From: Clostridia bacterium
GTDB taxonomy: Bacteria > Bacillota > Clostridia > Christensenellales > Aristaeellaceae
Reading direction: 5' to 3'
Assembly (NCBI GenBank): GCA_017522345.1
Contig: JAFWZN010000079.1
Location: 1-64,000, forward strand
Length of the DNA stretch: 64,000 nucleotides
Every line of letters begins with the position of its first letter. The first letter of the stretch is position 1. Positions 1 through 8,096 of the stretch are shown here, piece by piece. The translations under genes were made by a program, and so were the position numbers. The notes below the pieces were generated by a model that saw only the letters and a program-made list of their open reading frames with translations, did no database searches and was not told the origin of the DNA.

Positions 1-2
1 TG

Positions 3-143
3 GTACGATGGCGAATGAATTTTTCGTCAGATGCAATTGCAAAAATCGAAGGTTTACTGGAGGTAAATCGAGATTTTTGCGAGCAGCAGATGGCGGAAAA
101 GGCATCGCCAGCGTCGCCGCCGAATAAATCAGCGTTTACTTAA
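3..143 (+). CDS. C-terminal fragment of an unidentified protein (cut by window edge)
   Basis: An open frame enters from the left edge and runs 46 codons to a TAA stop, converging on the M20 peptidase gene 10 bases further on. The readable tail is mixed hydrophilic (it contains ...IAKIEGLLEVNRDF...) and ends in a Ser/Pro/Ala-rich stretch. Codon choice resembles the neighbouring genes, which favours a real coding end over chance, but no domain can be recognised from so little. The other two forward frames stop earlier or give unlikely composition. Confidence 0.5.
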   Translation, partial: VRWRMNFSSDAIAKIEGLLEVNRDFCEQQMAEKASPASPPNKSAFT

Positions 144-153
144 AAGGAAATTT

Positions 154-1287
154 CTATTCAAAGCTCCATTTGAGGATGCCCAGCGCGATTTTGATCGCGT
201 TTTCAAGGCAGCCAAGCTCAATCCATTCGCCTCTTGTATGCGCGCCGCCGCCTACGATTGCGCCGACGGTCACGCTCGGAATGCCAATGGCAAGGGAGGC
301 GTTTGCATCGGTGGACGCGGCGTGCAGGGATACACTTGCTTTTGTGATTTCTTCTACGAGCTTCACGGCTTTTTCCGTAAGGGCCCTTTGCTTTTCCTCG
401 TCCACGTCGCCTTTGCATGGGCGAAGGCCGAGGACTTCCGTTTGAATGTTATAGCCTTTTTTTCTGAAATGATCGATGGTTTCCGTAAGATATTTATCCA
501 TTTCCTGCATGCATTCGCGGCTTTCGCTTCGGTATTCGTAAAGGAGCGAGCATTCGCCGGCGATGGAATTGATGGTGCTTCCGCCCTCGATTACGCCTGC
601 GTTGTAGGTGGTTTTTGCGCCTGTCGGAGGCGTTTTTTCGTAAAGCCGCGTGATGATTTCCGCCATTTGCACGATGGCGTTTTCATTTCCAAAATTGGAA
701 TAGGAGTGGCCGCCCTTTGCGTAAACGGTGATCTTTACGCGGTATGAGCCGACGGCATTGTTCACAATTTCGCCCGCTGAGCAGTCGATGGAAACGAGAG
801 AGGCGATTTTGCCGTCAAAATCCTTTAAAATCTGCTTTACGCCCTTTAAGTTGCCAAGCCCCTCCTCGCAGGCGTTCGCCGCAATGATGAGGCCGTCTTT
901 GGGGATGAGATTTTGAGAAAGGATATATTTTGCGGCCATCAGAAGCGCAACCAGATTTGCCGTATCGTCGCCGATTCCCGGGGCGTAGAGCCTTCCGGCT
1001 TCTTCGCGCATGGGAAGCTGCTGCGTATCGTTAAACACCACGTCTGTATGCGCCATGACGAGGGAAACGGGATGCACGTCGGTTCTGCCGATTTTGAGGA
1101 TCACATTTTTGGCTTCGTCGATCGAAACGTCCTTCGCGCCCTGCTCTTTGAGCCAGTTAAGTATAAATTCCGCGCGTTTTTCTTCGTGATGAGAGGGCGC
1201 GGGGATTTTGCCGAGCGTTTTAAGAAGCGCTTCGGCTTCGTTCACGTGTGCTTTAATCCAGCTGTTTTCAAAGTCGGTAAAGGACAT
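154..1287 (-). CDS. M20 family metallopeptidase (PepT/ArgE-like)
   Basis: Predicted di-zinc aminopeptidase or amidohydrolase of the M20 family, 377 residues, cytoplasmic (no signal peptide). Seen: the MAHTDVV zinc motif (His80, Asp82), GIGDD (Asp107/Asp108, bridging ligand), the general-base pair in ACEEG (Glu141/Glu142), Asp168 in SIDCSAG and the C-terminal ligand His350 in GGAHTRGEW. GGHSYSNFG near residue 192 matches the dimerisation-domain histidine motif. Length is typical. Substrate cannot be assigned: tripeptidase, dipeptidase and acyl-amino-acid deacylase members share these motifs. It is transcribed divergently from the UroD-like gene and has its own promoter in the 138-base gap. Confidence 0.88.
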   Translation of the reverse strand: MSFTDFENSWIKAHVNEAEALLKTLGKIPAPSHHEEKRAEFILNWLKEQGAKDVSIDEAKNVILKIGRTDVHPVSLVMAHTDVVFNDTQQLPMREEAGRLYAPGIGDDTANLVALLMAAKYILSQNLIPKDGLIIAANACEEGLGNLKGVKQILKDFDGKIASLVSIDCSAGEIVNNAVGSYRVKITVYAKGGHSYSNFGNENAIVQMAEIITRLYEKTPPTGAKTTYNAGVIEGGSTINSIAGECSLLYEYRSESRECMQEMDKYLTETIDHFRKKGYNIQTEVLGLRPCKGDVDEEKQRALTEKAVKLVEEITKASVSLHAASTDANASLAIGIPSVTVGAIVGGGAHTRGEWIELGCLENAIKIALGILKWSFE

Positions 1288-1319
1288 ACTGCTTCTCCTT
1301 TGAGTGAATCTTGCTTTTT

Positions 1320-1348
1320 ATTATACACGCGATTTTGCAATCCGTAAA
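1320..1348 (-). promoter_or_regulatory. sigma-A-type promoter of the M20 peptidase gene
   Basis: Read on the minus strand, TTTACG (1348-1343) and TATAAT (1325-1320) are separated by exactly 17 bases. The start codon lies 33 bases further on with an AAGGAG-type ribosome binding site. The -35 box matches the consensus at four of six positions; the -10 box is perfect. Confidence 0.65.
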
Positions 1349-1359
1349 GCATTGCCGGA

Positions 1360-1388
1360 TTGTGTAAAACGCGCGTAGATGGTATAAT
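1360..1388 (+). promoter_or_regulatory. sigma-A-type promoter of the UroD-like gene
   Basis: TTGTGT (1360-1365) and TATAAT (1383-1388) with a 17-base spacer. It sits back-to-back with the promoter of the divergent M20 gene. Because the start of the longest reading frame falls on this -35 box, the promoter position also supports the internal ATG at 1426 as the true start. Confidence 0.65.
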
Positions 1389-1425
1389 GACGGTAAATGA
1401 CCGAGACGAAGGGAGATGCCTTTTG

Positions 1426-2661
1426 ATGATTTCGATCAGGGATAAAGAGCGGCTGCGCGAATTGGCCTGTAAGCATATGGAATATGCGACGAATGCGGAA
1501 AACGACAGAATTCTGAATTCGTGGCATGCGCTTTCCAGAGGGAAGCGAGAAACGCCCACGGTGCGCCTTTTGTTTTCGAATTTCATGGACGAGGTTGTCG
1601 ACAATCGCCTCGTTTGCGAAAATGAGCAGGCGCGTTCCGTTGAGCGCCGGCTTGTATCCGGTCTTGTCGGACGAGAGCTGTTTAACGACGACACGCCGAT
1701 CGCGCCGTATTTTCCCGTTTCGTGGAGCGTGAATTTTACGCTTTTCGGGGTGCAGCCGGTAAAAAGCCGCTCTATTGATCCCAAAGCGAAGGGCTTTCAC
1801 ATCGAGCCTGTGATTGAGAATCTCGAAGCGGATTTTGACAAGCTCAGAGGCGGCGGGTTTTCCGTGGATCGCGCGGATACGGAAAAGAATTTCCGATTTG
1901 CCGAGGAGATCTTCGGCGATATCCTGCCCGTTAAAATGACCATGGGCAGCTTAACGGGCGCGATTACCAATCCGCTTGTGCAGCTGATGGGAATGGAAAA
2001 TTATTATTTCGCCATGTACGATACGCCTGACGCCCTTCACGCGCTTATGGATATGGCGACCGGGCTCTACGAAGACTATTATGATTTTCTTGAAAGGGAA
2101 CGCCTTTTGCTTCCGACGAGCGAGTTTTCGCCTGTAGCGCAGGAGAGCTTTGCGTTCAACAGCGAGCTTCCGACGGACAAGGCCGAAAAAACCACGGATG
2201 TGTGGGGCTTTTTGGAGTCGCAGGAGACCACGGCGGTTTCCAAGGAGATGTTTGGAGAATTTGTTTATCCCTATCAGGATCGCCTCGTGAAGAAGTACGG
2301 CCTGCTTTCCTACGGCTGCTGCGAGCGTGTGGACGCGATATGGCCGGATTATCTTTCCAAGTGGAAGAATCTTAGAAAGCTTTCGGTATCGCCGTTCAAC
2401 AACGAAAATCGAATCGGCGAATATCTGCGCGGATCAAACGTCGTTTACTATTCCAAGCCGCGCGCGGAATATGTGACCAATCCCGGTCCCATGGACGAAA
2501 ATGCGCTTCGCAAATCGTTTAAAAACGTCTGCGAAGCGGCGAGCGGATGCTTATTTGAGATTGCCCAAAGAGAAGTGGGCACGATTTTCGGCGATTATTC
2601 GCGCGGAAAACGCTATGTGGAAATTTTGAAAGAGTGTATCGGCGAATACTGGAAGCCGTAG
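1426..2661 (+). CDS. uroporphyrinogen decarboxylase (URO-D) superfamily protein
   Basis: 411 residues from the ATG at 1426, which has GGGAG a few bases upstream; an in-frame start at 1360 would overlap the promoter and is rejected. The C-terminal half shows the URO-D/MtaA TIM-barrel pattern: LSYGCCERVDAIWP (residues about 303-316), then KLSVSPF and the late strand with YYSKPRAEYV. Members of this broad family include UroD and corrinoid-dependent methyltransferases. The double Cys near residue 307 could bind metal, but the substrate is unknown. No haem-pathway or corrinoid-protein gene lies nearby, so a role in haem synthesis is unlikely. Confidence 0.6.
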   Translation: MISIRDKERLRELACKHMEYATNAENDRILNSWHALSRGKRETPTVRLLFSNFMDEVVDNRLVCENEQARSVERRLVSGLVGRELFNDDTPIAPYFPVSWSVNFTLFGVQPVKSRSIDPKAKGFHIEPVIENLEADFDKLRGGGFSVDRADTEKNFRFAEEIFGDILPVKMTMGSLTGAITNPLVQLMGMENYYFAMYDTPDALHALMDMATGLYEDYYDFLERERLLLPTSEFSPVAQESFAFNSELPTDKAEKTTDVWGFLESQETTAVSKEMFGEFVYPYQDRLVKKYGLLSYGCCERVDAIWPDYLSKWKNLRKLSVSPFNNENRIGEYLRGSNVVYYSKPRAEYVTNPGPMDENALRKSFKNVCEAASGCLFEIAQREVGTIFGDYSRGKRYVEILKECIGEYWKP

Positions 2662-2664
2662 CGC

Positions 2665-3504
2665 TTATTTGGGAAGGTTCAAAAGCGCGAGTGCGAGCAA
2701 AATAATGGAAAGCGCGATCATTTTTCTTCGGGTGAAGCTTTCCTTGAAAAGAAGCTTTCCGCATATGGCGACTAAAATAATCGTTCCCGCGCTGAAGGTG
2801 GGATAGGCGACCACGGCCGGAATATCGCGAAGCGATAAAAGCAGAAAGCGCGAGGAAAAATAGTTGGGTATGCCGATCAAAAGGCCGAAAAGCACGTCCC
2901 ACAGGCAGAAGCGGCCCTTTTTTGCAAGCACCAGAATAATGCAAAGCGCAAACGCGACAAAAAAGACGTAGAAGAGAAAATGCCCGGACAATTCGCTGGG
3001 CGCGCTTTGGTCATAAATCTTGGACATTGCGTCCGCCATACCGCCGCCGACTAAAAGAAGAATAAGTCCGGCGGCATTTTTGGTCTTCTGCGCGCTTTTT
3101 TCCTTCAGAAGCACAATGGCTGCAAGCGCCAAGAAGATGCCTGCGATTGTAGATGGGCGAAGCTCTTCCTTGAAAACCGCGGCGGCCAGCACGGTGGGCA
3201 CGAGCACACCCAGTTTCATGAATGTAGCGGGCAGCGTAACGCCGCTTGTTTTCACGTTCCATTTGAGCAGAAGAAACGCCCAAAGGTATAGGCCGCCGCC
3301 GATGACGCCCAGAAGAAGTACGATGGAAAGCTTGTCATGCGCGGGAAAAATCTGACAGCCTTCCATAAACAGAAATGCCATCACGCTGCAGGAAAGATAG
3401 TTCATGGAAAGAAGGCTTAATTCGTTTTTGCTTTTGCCCTCGCTAAGACGCATAAAAACGGTAATGAGCGTGCTGGATACGATCGCAAGAACCAGATAGA
3501 GCAT
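2665..3504 (-). CDS. DMT superfamily (EamA-type) transporter
   Basis: Integral membrane protein of 279 residues with about ten evenly spaced hydrophobic helices, the two-times-five EamA layout of drug/metabolite transporters. The N-terminus begins directly with helix 1 and there is no signal peptide. The fourth-fifth helix region (TFMKLGVLVPTVLAAAVFKEELRP) and its counterpart in the second half (FSAGTIILVAICGKLLFKE) show the internal duplication typical of the family. Substrate unknown. Three bases separate its stop from the stop of the convergent UroD-like gene, and it has its own promoter. Confidence 0.8.
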   Translation of the reverse strand: MLYLVLAIVSSTLITVFMRLSEGKSKNELSLLSMNYLSCSVMAFLFMEGCQIFPAHDKLSIVLLLGVIGGGLYLWAFLLLKWNVKTSGVTLPATFMKLGVLVPTVLAAAVFKEELRPSTIAGIFLALAAIVLLKEKSAQKTKNAAGLILLLVGGGMADAMSKIYDQSAPSELSGHFLFYVFFVAFALCIILVLAKKGRFCLWDVLFGLLIGIPNYFSSRFLLLSLRDIPAVVAYPTFSAGTIILVAICGKLLFKESFTRRKMIALSIILLALALLNLPK

Positions 3505-3545
3505 GGAATTAAGATCCCTCTTTTCGAGTGTTTTTCAGCCGGCAT

Positions 3546-3575
3546 ATTATAGCATGCATGTCCTATATATGTCAA
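3546..3575 (-). promoter_or_regulatory. sigma-A-type promoter of the EamA transporter
   Basis: Minus strand: perfect TTGACA (3575-3570) and perfect TATAAT (3551-3546) with an 18-base spacer, about 40 bases before the start codon. Confidence 0.7.
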
Positions 3576-3602
3576 AAAGTTTGTGCCGCGCGCCTGTTCA
3601 GC

Positions 3603-3631
3603 TTGTCAATAATGCTTAGAAACGGTATAAT
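3603..3631 (+). promoter_or_regulatory. sigma-A-type promoter of the SGNH hydrolase gene
   Basis: TTGTCA (3603-3608), 17-base spacer, TATAAT (3626-3631), followed by an AGGAG ribosome binding site before the ATG at 3669. Confidence 0.7.
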
Positions 3632-3668
3632 AATATCGGATACCCAATGACACATAAAGGAGAGCACT

Positions 3669-4451
3669 ATGGACTGGCAGAACTTGTTTTTCATGGAAAA
3701 TGAACAGCCTCTGGACAGATTTCCCGAGGGAATCAGCAATACCGCGATTTTCAGAACCATGGCTTTTGTCGGAGACAGCCTGTCCTCGGGCGAGTTTGAG
3801 TCGAGGGGCGCGGACAATTCGAAAGGCTATCACGATTATTTTGAATATTCGTGGGGACAGTATATCGCGCGCAAAAACGGCCTGACCGCCTACAATTTCT
3901 CGCGCGGCGGCATGACGGCAAAGGAATATATGACCTCCTATGCGGACGCGAACCGCTTTTTCCAGCCCGAAAAAGCCGCGCAGGCATACGTCATTGCGCT
4001 GGGTGTGAACGATATTTTAAATGCCGGTCAATCCGTCGGCTCAATTTCGGATATCGATCTTGAAAACTACAAAAACAATAAGGACACCTTTGCGGGCTAT
4101 TATGCCGCGATCATCCAAAGATACAAAAAGCTTCAGCCGAGGGCCAAATTCTTTTTGATCACCATGCCCAAGGGCGAAAGAGGAGCGAAGAGAAACGAGC
4201 TGGTTCTTGAGCACAGAGCGCTTTTATACGCCCTTGCCGAATTTTTTGAAAATACCTATGTGATCGACCTTTACCAGTACGGTCCGGTCTATGACGAGGA
4301 ATTTGGAAGGCGCTTCAATCTCTACGGACACATGAATCCCATGGGCTATATTTTTACGGCTAATATGGTGGATGCGTACATCGATTATATCATCCGCAAA
4401 AATCCGGAGGATTTTTATCGCGTTCCCTATATCGGAACGGAGCTTGAATAG
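3669..4451 (+). CDS. SGNH/GDSL-family hydrolase
   Basis: 260-residue esterase or acetylhydrolase-like protein, no signal peptide. Seen: block I FVGDSLS with nucleophile Ser37, a block II glycine in FSRGGMT (residues 78-83), block III GVNDIL with Asn114, and the late block YGHMNPMGY giving the catalytic His221. The usual DxxH spacing is replaced by GHMNPMGY, as in many bacterial lipase-GDSL-2 members. The natural ester is unknown; deacylation of a carbohydrate or cell-envelope substrate fits the neighbouring envelope genes but is inference. Monocistronic, with a terminator just downstream. Confidence 0.85.
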   Translation: MDWQNLFFMENEQPLDRFPEGISNTAIFRTMAFVGDSLSSGEFESRGADNSKGYHDYFEYSWGQYIARKNGLTAYNFSRGGMTAKEYMTSYADANRFFQPEKAAQAYVIALGVNDILNAGQSVGSISDIDLENYKNNKDTFAGYYAAIIQRYKKLQPRAKFFLITMPKGERGAKRNELVLEHRALLYALAEFFENTYVIDLYQYGPVYDEEFGRRFNLYGHMNPMGYIFTANMVDAYIDYIIRKNPEDFYRVPYIGTELE

Positions 4452-4458
4452 ACAGAAA

Positions 4459-4488
4459 AAAGCGAAGCAGGCGGATTGCTTCGCTTTT
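4459..4488. terminator. bidirectional rho-independent terminator
   Basis: An 11-base-pair stem (AAAGCGAAGCA / TGCTTCGCTTT) with a seven-base loop, flanked by A-run and T-run. It serves the SGNH gene from the left and the convergent GtrA gene from the right. Confidence 0.85.
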
Positions 4489-4495
4489 GTGCCTG

Positions 4496-4909
4496 TTATT
4501 TGGCTTTTTGGTCCGCATCGATCGTTTTTCCGAAGACGAAGAAGCGGTCGTAGAGGAATTCCGTCACGAAATTCACGATCATGGTTCCGACGAGCACGAG
4601 ATATTCGTTCATGCCTGCGCCGGTTAACGCATCCGTCCACCACGTGGAAAGAGGCGTAAAGACGACGTAGAACAGCGCCACCTTGGTCATGGCGACGGGA
4701 ATATTGCCCGCGGAGTGGAAGGTGAATTTTCGGTTGAAGGTGAAATTCCAAAGAACCGACAAAATCAGCGACGCCAGATAGCTGAGCCAATGGGGCGCAT
4801 AGGTGAGCTCTTCTAAAAGCGTAAACGACAAAACCTGTATAATGCCCGCGCTTACAGAGAAAAGAAGGAACTTTAAGGAACGCATGAGCTCCTTTTTGCG
4901 TGTGTTCAT
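4496..4909 (-). CDS. GtrA-like membrane protein
   Basis: 137-residue protein with four hydrophobic helices and the GtrA family signature NFTFNRKFTF between helices 2 and 3. The related C-terminal motif EFLYDRFFVF is also present. GtrA-family proteins are thought to move undecaprenyl-linked sugars across the cytoplasmic membrane or help wall-polysaccharide glycosylation. A family glycosyltransferase partner is not adjacent here. AGGAGG lies nine bases before the ATG. The gene is divergent from the M55 aminopeptidase, and a TATAAT at 4942-4937 (minus strand) is a likely -10 box. Confidence 0.85.
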   Translation of the reverse strand: MNTRKKELMRSLKFLLFSVSAGIIQVLSFTLLEELTYAPHWLSYLASLILSVLWNFTFNRKFTFHSAGNIPVAMTKVALFYVVFTPLSTWWTDALTGAGMNEYLVLVGTMIVNFVTEFLYDRFFVFGKTIDADQKAK

Positions 4910-4999
4910 AATTTCGCCTCCTTGGATAGGATGATTGATTATAACATATCAATTGCAAAAATGCCACAATAAGATCATAAAGCACGGAGGGAAGGAATC

Positions 5000-5821
5000 A
5001 TGAAAATCTATATTTCAGTGGATATGGAAGGTATCAGCGGCGTAAACAGCCCGGATTATGTGCTGAGAAGCTCGCATTTATATCAGACAGGGCAAAGGCT
5101 TATGACGGAGGATGTGAACGCCGCAGTGCGCGGCGCGTTTGATGCGGGCGCGGACGAAGTGATCGTTGCGGACATGCATGCGGCAAGCGGCAATATTTTG
5201 GTTGAGCAGCTGGATCCCCGCGCGCTGTTTTTAGCGGGAACGCCGCATCAGCCGAGATTTCCCTTTATGGATGAAAGCGTGAACGGCATGTTTCTTATTG
5301 GGTATCATGCGATGGCGGGCACGCTGCATGGGAATTTAGAGCACACCATGTCGTCGGCTTCGTGGTTTCAATATGTTGTAAACGGCGTGCCGTTTGGTGA
5401 AGTGGAAATCGACGCGGCGATTGCGGGCGAATGCGGCGTGCCGGTTGTGATGGTTTCGGGCGACGACAAGCTGTGCGAGGAAAGCAGAAAAATGCTCGGA
5501 AACATTGAAAGCGCCATGGTCAAGCAAGGCTTGGGCCGCCAAAGCGCATTGTGTCTGTCGCCCGAATACGGCAGAAAACGCGTGTATGAGAGCGCAAAAA
5601 GGGCGGTCGAGCGTCTGAAAAACGGCGAGAAATTCGAACTTTTCAAAGTAGAATCGCCCGTCAGCGTACAGACCACCTATAAAATGGTGCCCGACGCGGA
5701 CAGAGCCAATGTTTACGGCACGCGACGCATCGACGGATACACTGTGGAAGAAACAAGGAGCAGGATGGCGGATTTCTACGGCGGGATCTGGAAGGAATTC
5801 GGCGTAGAGAAGAAGATATAA
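5000..5821 (+). CDS. M55 family D-aminopeptidase (DppA-like)
   Basis: 273 residues. The N-terminal SVDMEGISG supplies Asp8 and Glu10, DMHAASGN supplies His60, and IGYHAMAG supplies His103 as zinc ligands. GNLEHT carries His115, the position of the catalytic histidine in Bacillus DppA. These numbers agree almost exactly with DppA, so the active site is intact. DppA releases D-alanine from D-Ala-D-Ala or similar D-peptides and is linked to reuse of peptidoglycan peptides. GGAGGG lies before the ATG. No dipeptide permease (dpp) genes accompany it here. Confidence 0.9.
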   Translation: MKIYISVDMEGISGVNSPDYVLRSSHLYQTGQRLMTEDVNAAVRGAFDAGADEVIVADMHAASGNILVEQLDPRALFLAGTPHQPRFPFMDESVNGMFLIGYHAMAGTLHGNLEHTMSSASWFQYVVNGVPFGEVEIDAAIAGECGVPVVMVSGDDKLCEESRKMLGNIESAMVKQGLGRQSALCLSPEYGRKRVYESAKRAVERLKNGEKFELFKVESPVSVQTTYKMVPDADRANVYGTRRIDGYTVEETRSRMADFYGGIWKEFGVEKKI

Positions 5822-5822
5822 G

Positions 5823-5860
5823 AAAAAAGTCCCGACCGTTTTTTACAGCGGTCGGGACGA
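5823..5860 (-). terminator. rho-independent terminator of the LCP gene
   Basis: Ten-base-pair stem GTCCCGACCG (5829-5838) / CGGTCGGGAC (5849-5858). On the minus strand it is followed by six T residues. On the plus strand only a poor T-run follows, but it probably also helps end the M55 transcript. Confidence 0.8.
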
Positions 5861-5865
5861 ATGTT

Positions 5866-6999
5866 TTATTGGCTTAAAAACTCCACGAAATAGTCGTGGT
5901 TTTTTTTGTAATTCACATTTTCAAACATGCCGCCGTTATCGGTATAGGTGCCGCTTGCGGGCAGGCGGGTTTGATCGGGGACGCCGCCTGTAACGGCCTT
6001 TAAAGCGATCGAGGCGATTTCCAGAGCATTCATGTTGGTGTCGATTTCGTTAAACGCCGCTTTCGCCGCGTTTATGAGGCGCAGGGGATGCTGTTTGGCT
6101 TGGGAAAGAACGGCCGAGAGCACCTTGCGCTGACGGCTTGTTCTTTGGTAGTCGCTGCCTATGCTTCGGATTCGGGCATAGCCAAGCGTTTGCAGGCCGT
6201 CCAGATGCAGGCTTTCGCCGCCCCTTGCAAGGAGCTCGGACTGATAAAGCTGATAGCCCTCGTCATAGGGCATGACGCCCTTTTGGACGTCCATATAGAG
6301 AAGACCGCCCACGTTTTTGTTGATTTCCTCGGCCTCGGCGTCGGTGACGGATAAAGTAACGCCGCCGAGCTTATCAATGATTTTCGGGAAGCCGTCGTAG
6401 TCCACCATCGCGTAGCGGGTGATGTTCAGACCGAAATTCGAATTGATGGTTTTTAAAAGCAGCTCAATGCCGCCATAGGCATAGGCGGCGTTCAGGCGGT
6501 GGGTTCCGCTTTTTCCGGGAATGGTTACGCCGGTATCGCGCAGAAGCGAGGTCAATTTGATTTCGCCCTTTTTGACGGAGGCAATAATCATGGTGTCTGA
6601 ACGGCTGGTGCCCACGGAATCCATATCCACGCCGACAAGCAGCACATGAACATAGCCGCCCGGAAGCTCGTTATCGGCCAGATACATGCTCTTTGAGCGC
6701 GAACCGAAAACGCCCACGGGCAGAAGGTACAGAAGGAAGGAAAAAGCAAGAAGGCAAGCGAAAAGGAGGGCGAAGGCTTTCAAAAGAAAATGCTTCTTTT
6801 TTCTTTTCGGTGCAGCGTCGTTTATTTCTTCCGGCTCCTGATATCCCTTGGGCGCGTGAACGGGCGTTTCGAAGAAGAATTTGAAAAGAGAAGATTTTTC
6901 TTCCCTTCTGCTTTCCTCGATTCGCTTATCGCGCGCTGTATTCTCTTTCCTTTGGGCTTCTTCCGGTCTTTTTCGTTTGCCCGGCCGATCGTAATACAC
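5866..6999 (-). CDS. LytR-CpsA-Psr (LCP) family cell-wall glycopolymer ligase
   Basis: 377 residues: a highly charged cytoplasmic tail of about 70 residues, one membrane helix (about 71-93), then an extracellular LCP domain. Recognisable LCP blocks are VLLVGVDMD, SRSDTMIIASV, LTSLLRDTGV, HRLNAAYAYGG, DGFPKIIDKLGGV, and late GYARIRS...YQRTSRQRKVL. LCP enzymes transfer wall teichoic acid or capsule-type polymers from undecaprenyl diphosphate to peptidoglycan; the Arg/Asp residues that bind the lipid pyrophosphate are in the listed blocks. The long Lys/Arg/Glu-rich N-terminal tail is more extended than in Bacillus TagU. Confidence 0.9.
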   Translation of the reverse strand: MYYDRPGKRKRPEEAQRKENTARDKRIEESRREEKSSLFKFFFETPVHAPKGYQEPEEINDAAPKRKKKHFLLKAFALLFACLLAFSFLLYLLPVGVFGSRSKSMYLADNELPGGYVHVLLVGVDMDSVGTSRSDTMIIASVKKGEIKLTSLLRDTGVTIPGKSGTHRLNAAYAYGGIELLLKTINSNFGLNITRYAMVDYDGFPKIIDKLGGVTLSVTDAEAEEINKNVGGLLYMDVQKGVMPYDEGYQLYQSELLARGGESLHLDGLQTLGYARIRSIGSDYQRTSRQRKVLSAVLSQAKQHPLRLINAAKAAFNEIDTNMNALEIASIALKAVTGGVPDQTRLPASGTYTDNGGMFENVNYKKNHDYFVEFLSQ

Positions 7000-7030
7000 G
7001 TGATTTTCCTCCGACTGCTTGGATAAGTAA

Positions 7031-7062
7031 GGGCTGCCGCCATATAAAACAAGCGGCAGCCC
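7031..7062 (-). terminator. GC-rich hairpin after the GH130 gene
   Basis: Perfect ten-base stem GGGCTGCCGC / GCGGCAGCCC with a 12-base loop, 16 bases past the GH130 stop codon. It lacks a good T-run in either direction, so it may be an RNA-stabilising end or a partial terminator between the GH130 and LCP genes. Confidence 0.5.
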
Positions 7063-7077
7063 GAAAAGGGTAGAAAA

Positions 7078-8061
7078 TTAGACCTTGCTGTTCTTCTTGA
7101 TGAAATCGATGACTTCGTTGACTTCGCAGAACGCCATGCAGATGACGGTGTCGGCGCCGCCGTAGTAAATGGCGATGCGGCCGGTATCCGCGTCGGCGAG
7201 GGCTGCGCAGGGGAAGGCAACGTTCGGAACGTCTCCGACCTGCTCGTACAGCTTCTGGGGCGAAAGCAGGTAAGGCTCGGTGCGGTACAGAACCTTCCAG
7301 GGCTGCTCGAGGTCAAGCAGAGCTGCGCCGAAGGAATATACAAAGCCGTTGCAGCTGGTGAGAACGCCGTGGTAGAAAAGCAGCCAGCCTTCGTCGGTTT
7401 CAATCGGGATGGGGCCTGCGCCGATCTTGGTGGACTGCCAGCCGCCGTTGGGAGCCATTACGTGGCGATGCTTGCCCCAGTACACGAGGTCGGGGGACTC
7501 GGAATAGAAGATATCGCCGAAGGGGGTGTGGCCGGTGTCGGAGGGACGGGAGAGCATGGCGTAGTTGCCGTTGATCTTTCTGGGGAACATAACGCCGTTG
7601 CGGTTAAAGGGCAGGAAGGCGTTTTCCTTCTGGGTGTAGGTTTTGAAGTCCTTGGTGGTGGCTACGCCGATGGTCGGGCCATGGTAGCAGTTGCACCAGG
7701 TGACGATGTGCTCGCCGTCGATTTCACAGCAGCGGGGATCGTAGCCGTAGATGAACGGGCCGACTTCGCCTTCGATGGGGTTGACGAGGTTAAAGGGCTC
7801 GTGATCGATGTCCCAATGGATGCCGTCCTTGGAATGGGCGGAGTGAATGCGCATTTCGCGTCTCTTGTCGTCGCAGCGGAACACGCCGGCGAACTCGCCG
7901 TTAAAGGGAACTACGGCGCTGTTGAAGATGGAGTTGGAGCAGGGGATGGCGTCGCGCTGAACGATGGGATTCGCGCTGTAGCGCCATACTACGTCAGTGC
8001 ATCCCTCGGGCTTGTTCTCCCACGGGATATTGGGAAGCGCTTTACCGATGATCTTGGCCAT
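7078..8061 (-). CDS. GH130 family glycoside phosphorylase/hydrolase
   Basis: 327-residue five-bladed beta-propeller enzyme of the beta-mannoside phosphorylase family. Seen: RYSANPIV near residue 30, [16 protein letters not shown], the HSKDGIHW blade motif, [16 protein letters not shown] with the candidate proton-donor Asp, [30 protein letters not shown], and [13 protein letters not shown] near the C-terminus. The family phosphorolyses beta-1,4-mannosyl-glucose or mannooligosaccharides to mannose-1-phosphate; exact specificity cannot be read. No sugar transporter sits beside it. No clear promoter was found in the 35 bases to mrp, so it may be co-transcribed with mrp. Confidence 0.88.
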   Translation of the reverse strand: MAKIIGKALPNIPWENKPEGCTDVVWRYSANPIVQRDAIPCSNSIFNSAVVPFNGEFAGVFRCDDKRREMRIHSAHSKDGIHWDIDHEPFNLVNPIEGEVGPFIYGYDPRCCEIDGEHIVTWCNCYHGPTIGVATTKDFKTYTQKENAFLPFNRNGVMFPRKINGNYAMLSRPSDTGHTPFGDIFYSESPDLVYWGKHRHVMAPNGGWQSTKIGAGPIPIETDEGWLLFYHGVLTSCNGFVYSFGAALLDLEQPWKVLYRTEPYLLSPQKLYEQVGDVPNVAFPCAALADADTGRIAIYYGGADTVICMAFCEVNEVIDFIKKNSKV

Positions 8062-8096
8062 GTCGTTTCCTCCTAAAAATACTAATGTATCTTAAT

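Noticed and set aside
7369-8076. Long open frame on the plus strand opposite the GH130 gene
   Set aside because: Composition is Gly/Val/Ala-rich as expected for the reverse complement of a biased gene; no ribosome binding site or domain, while the minus-strand frame has clear GH130 motifs.
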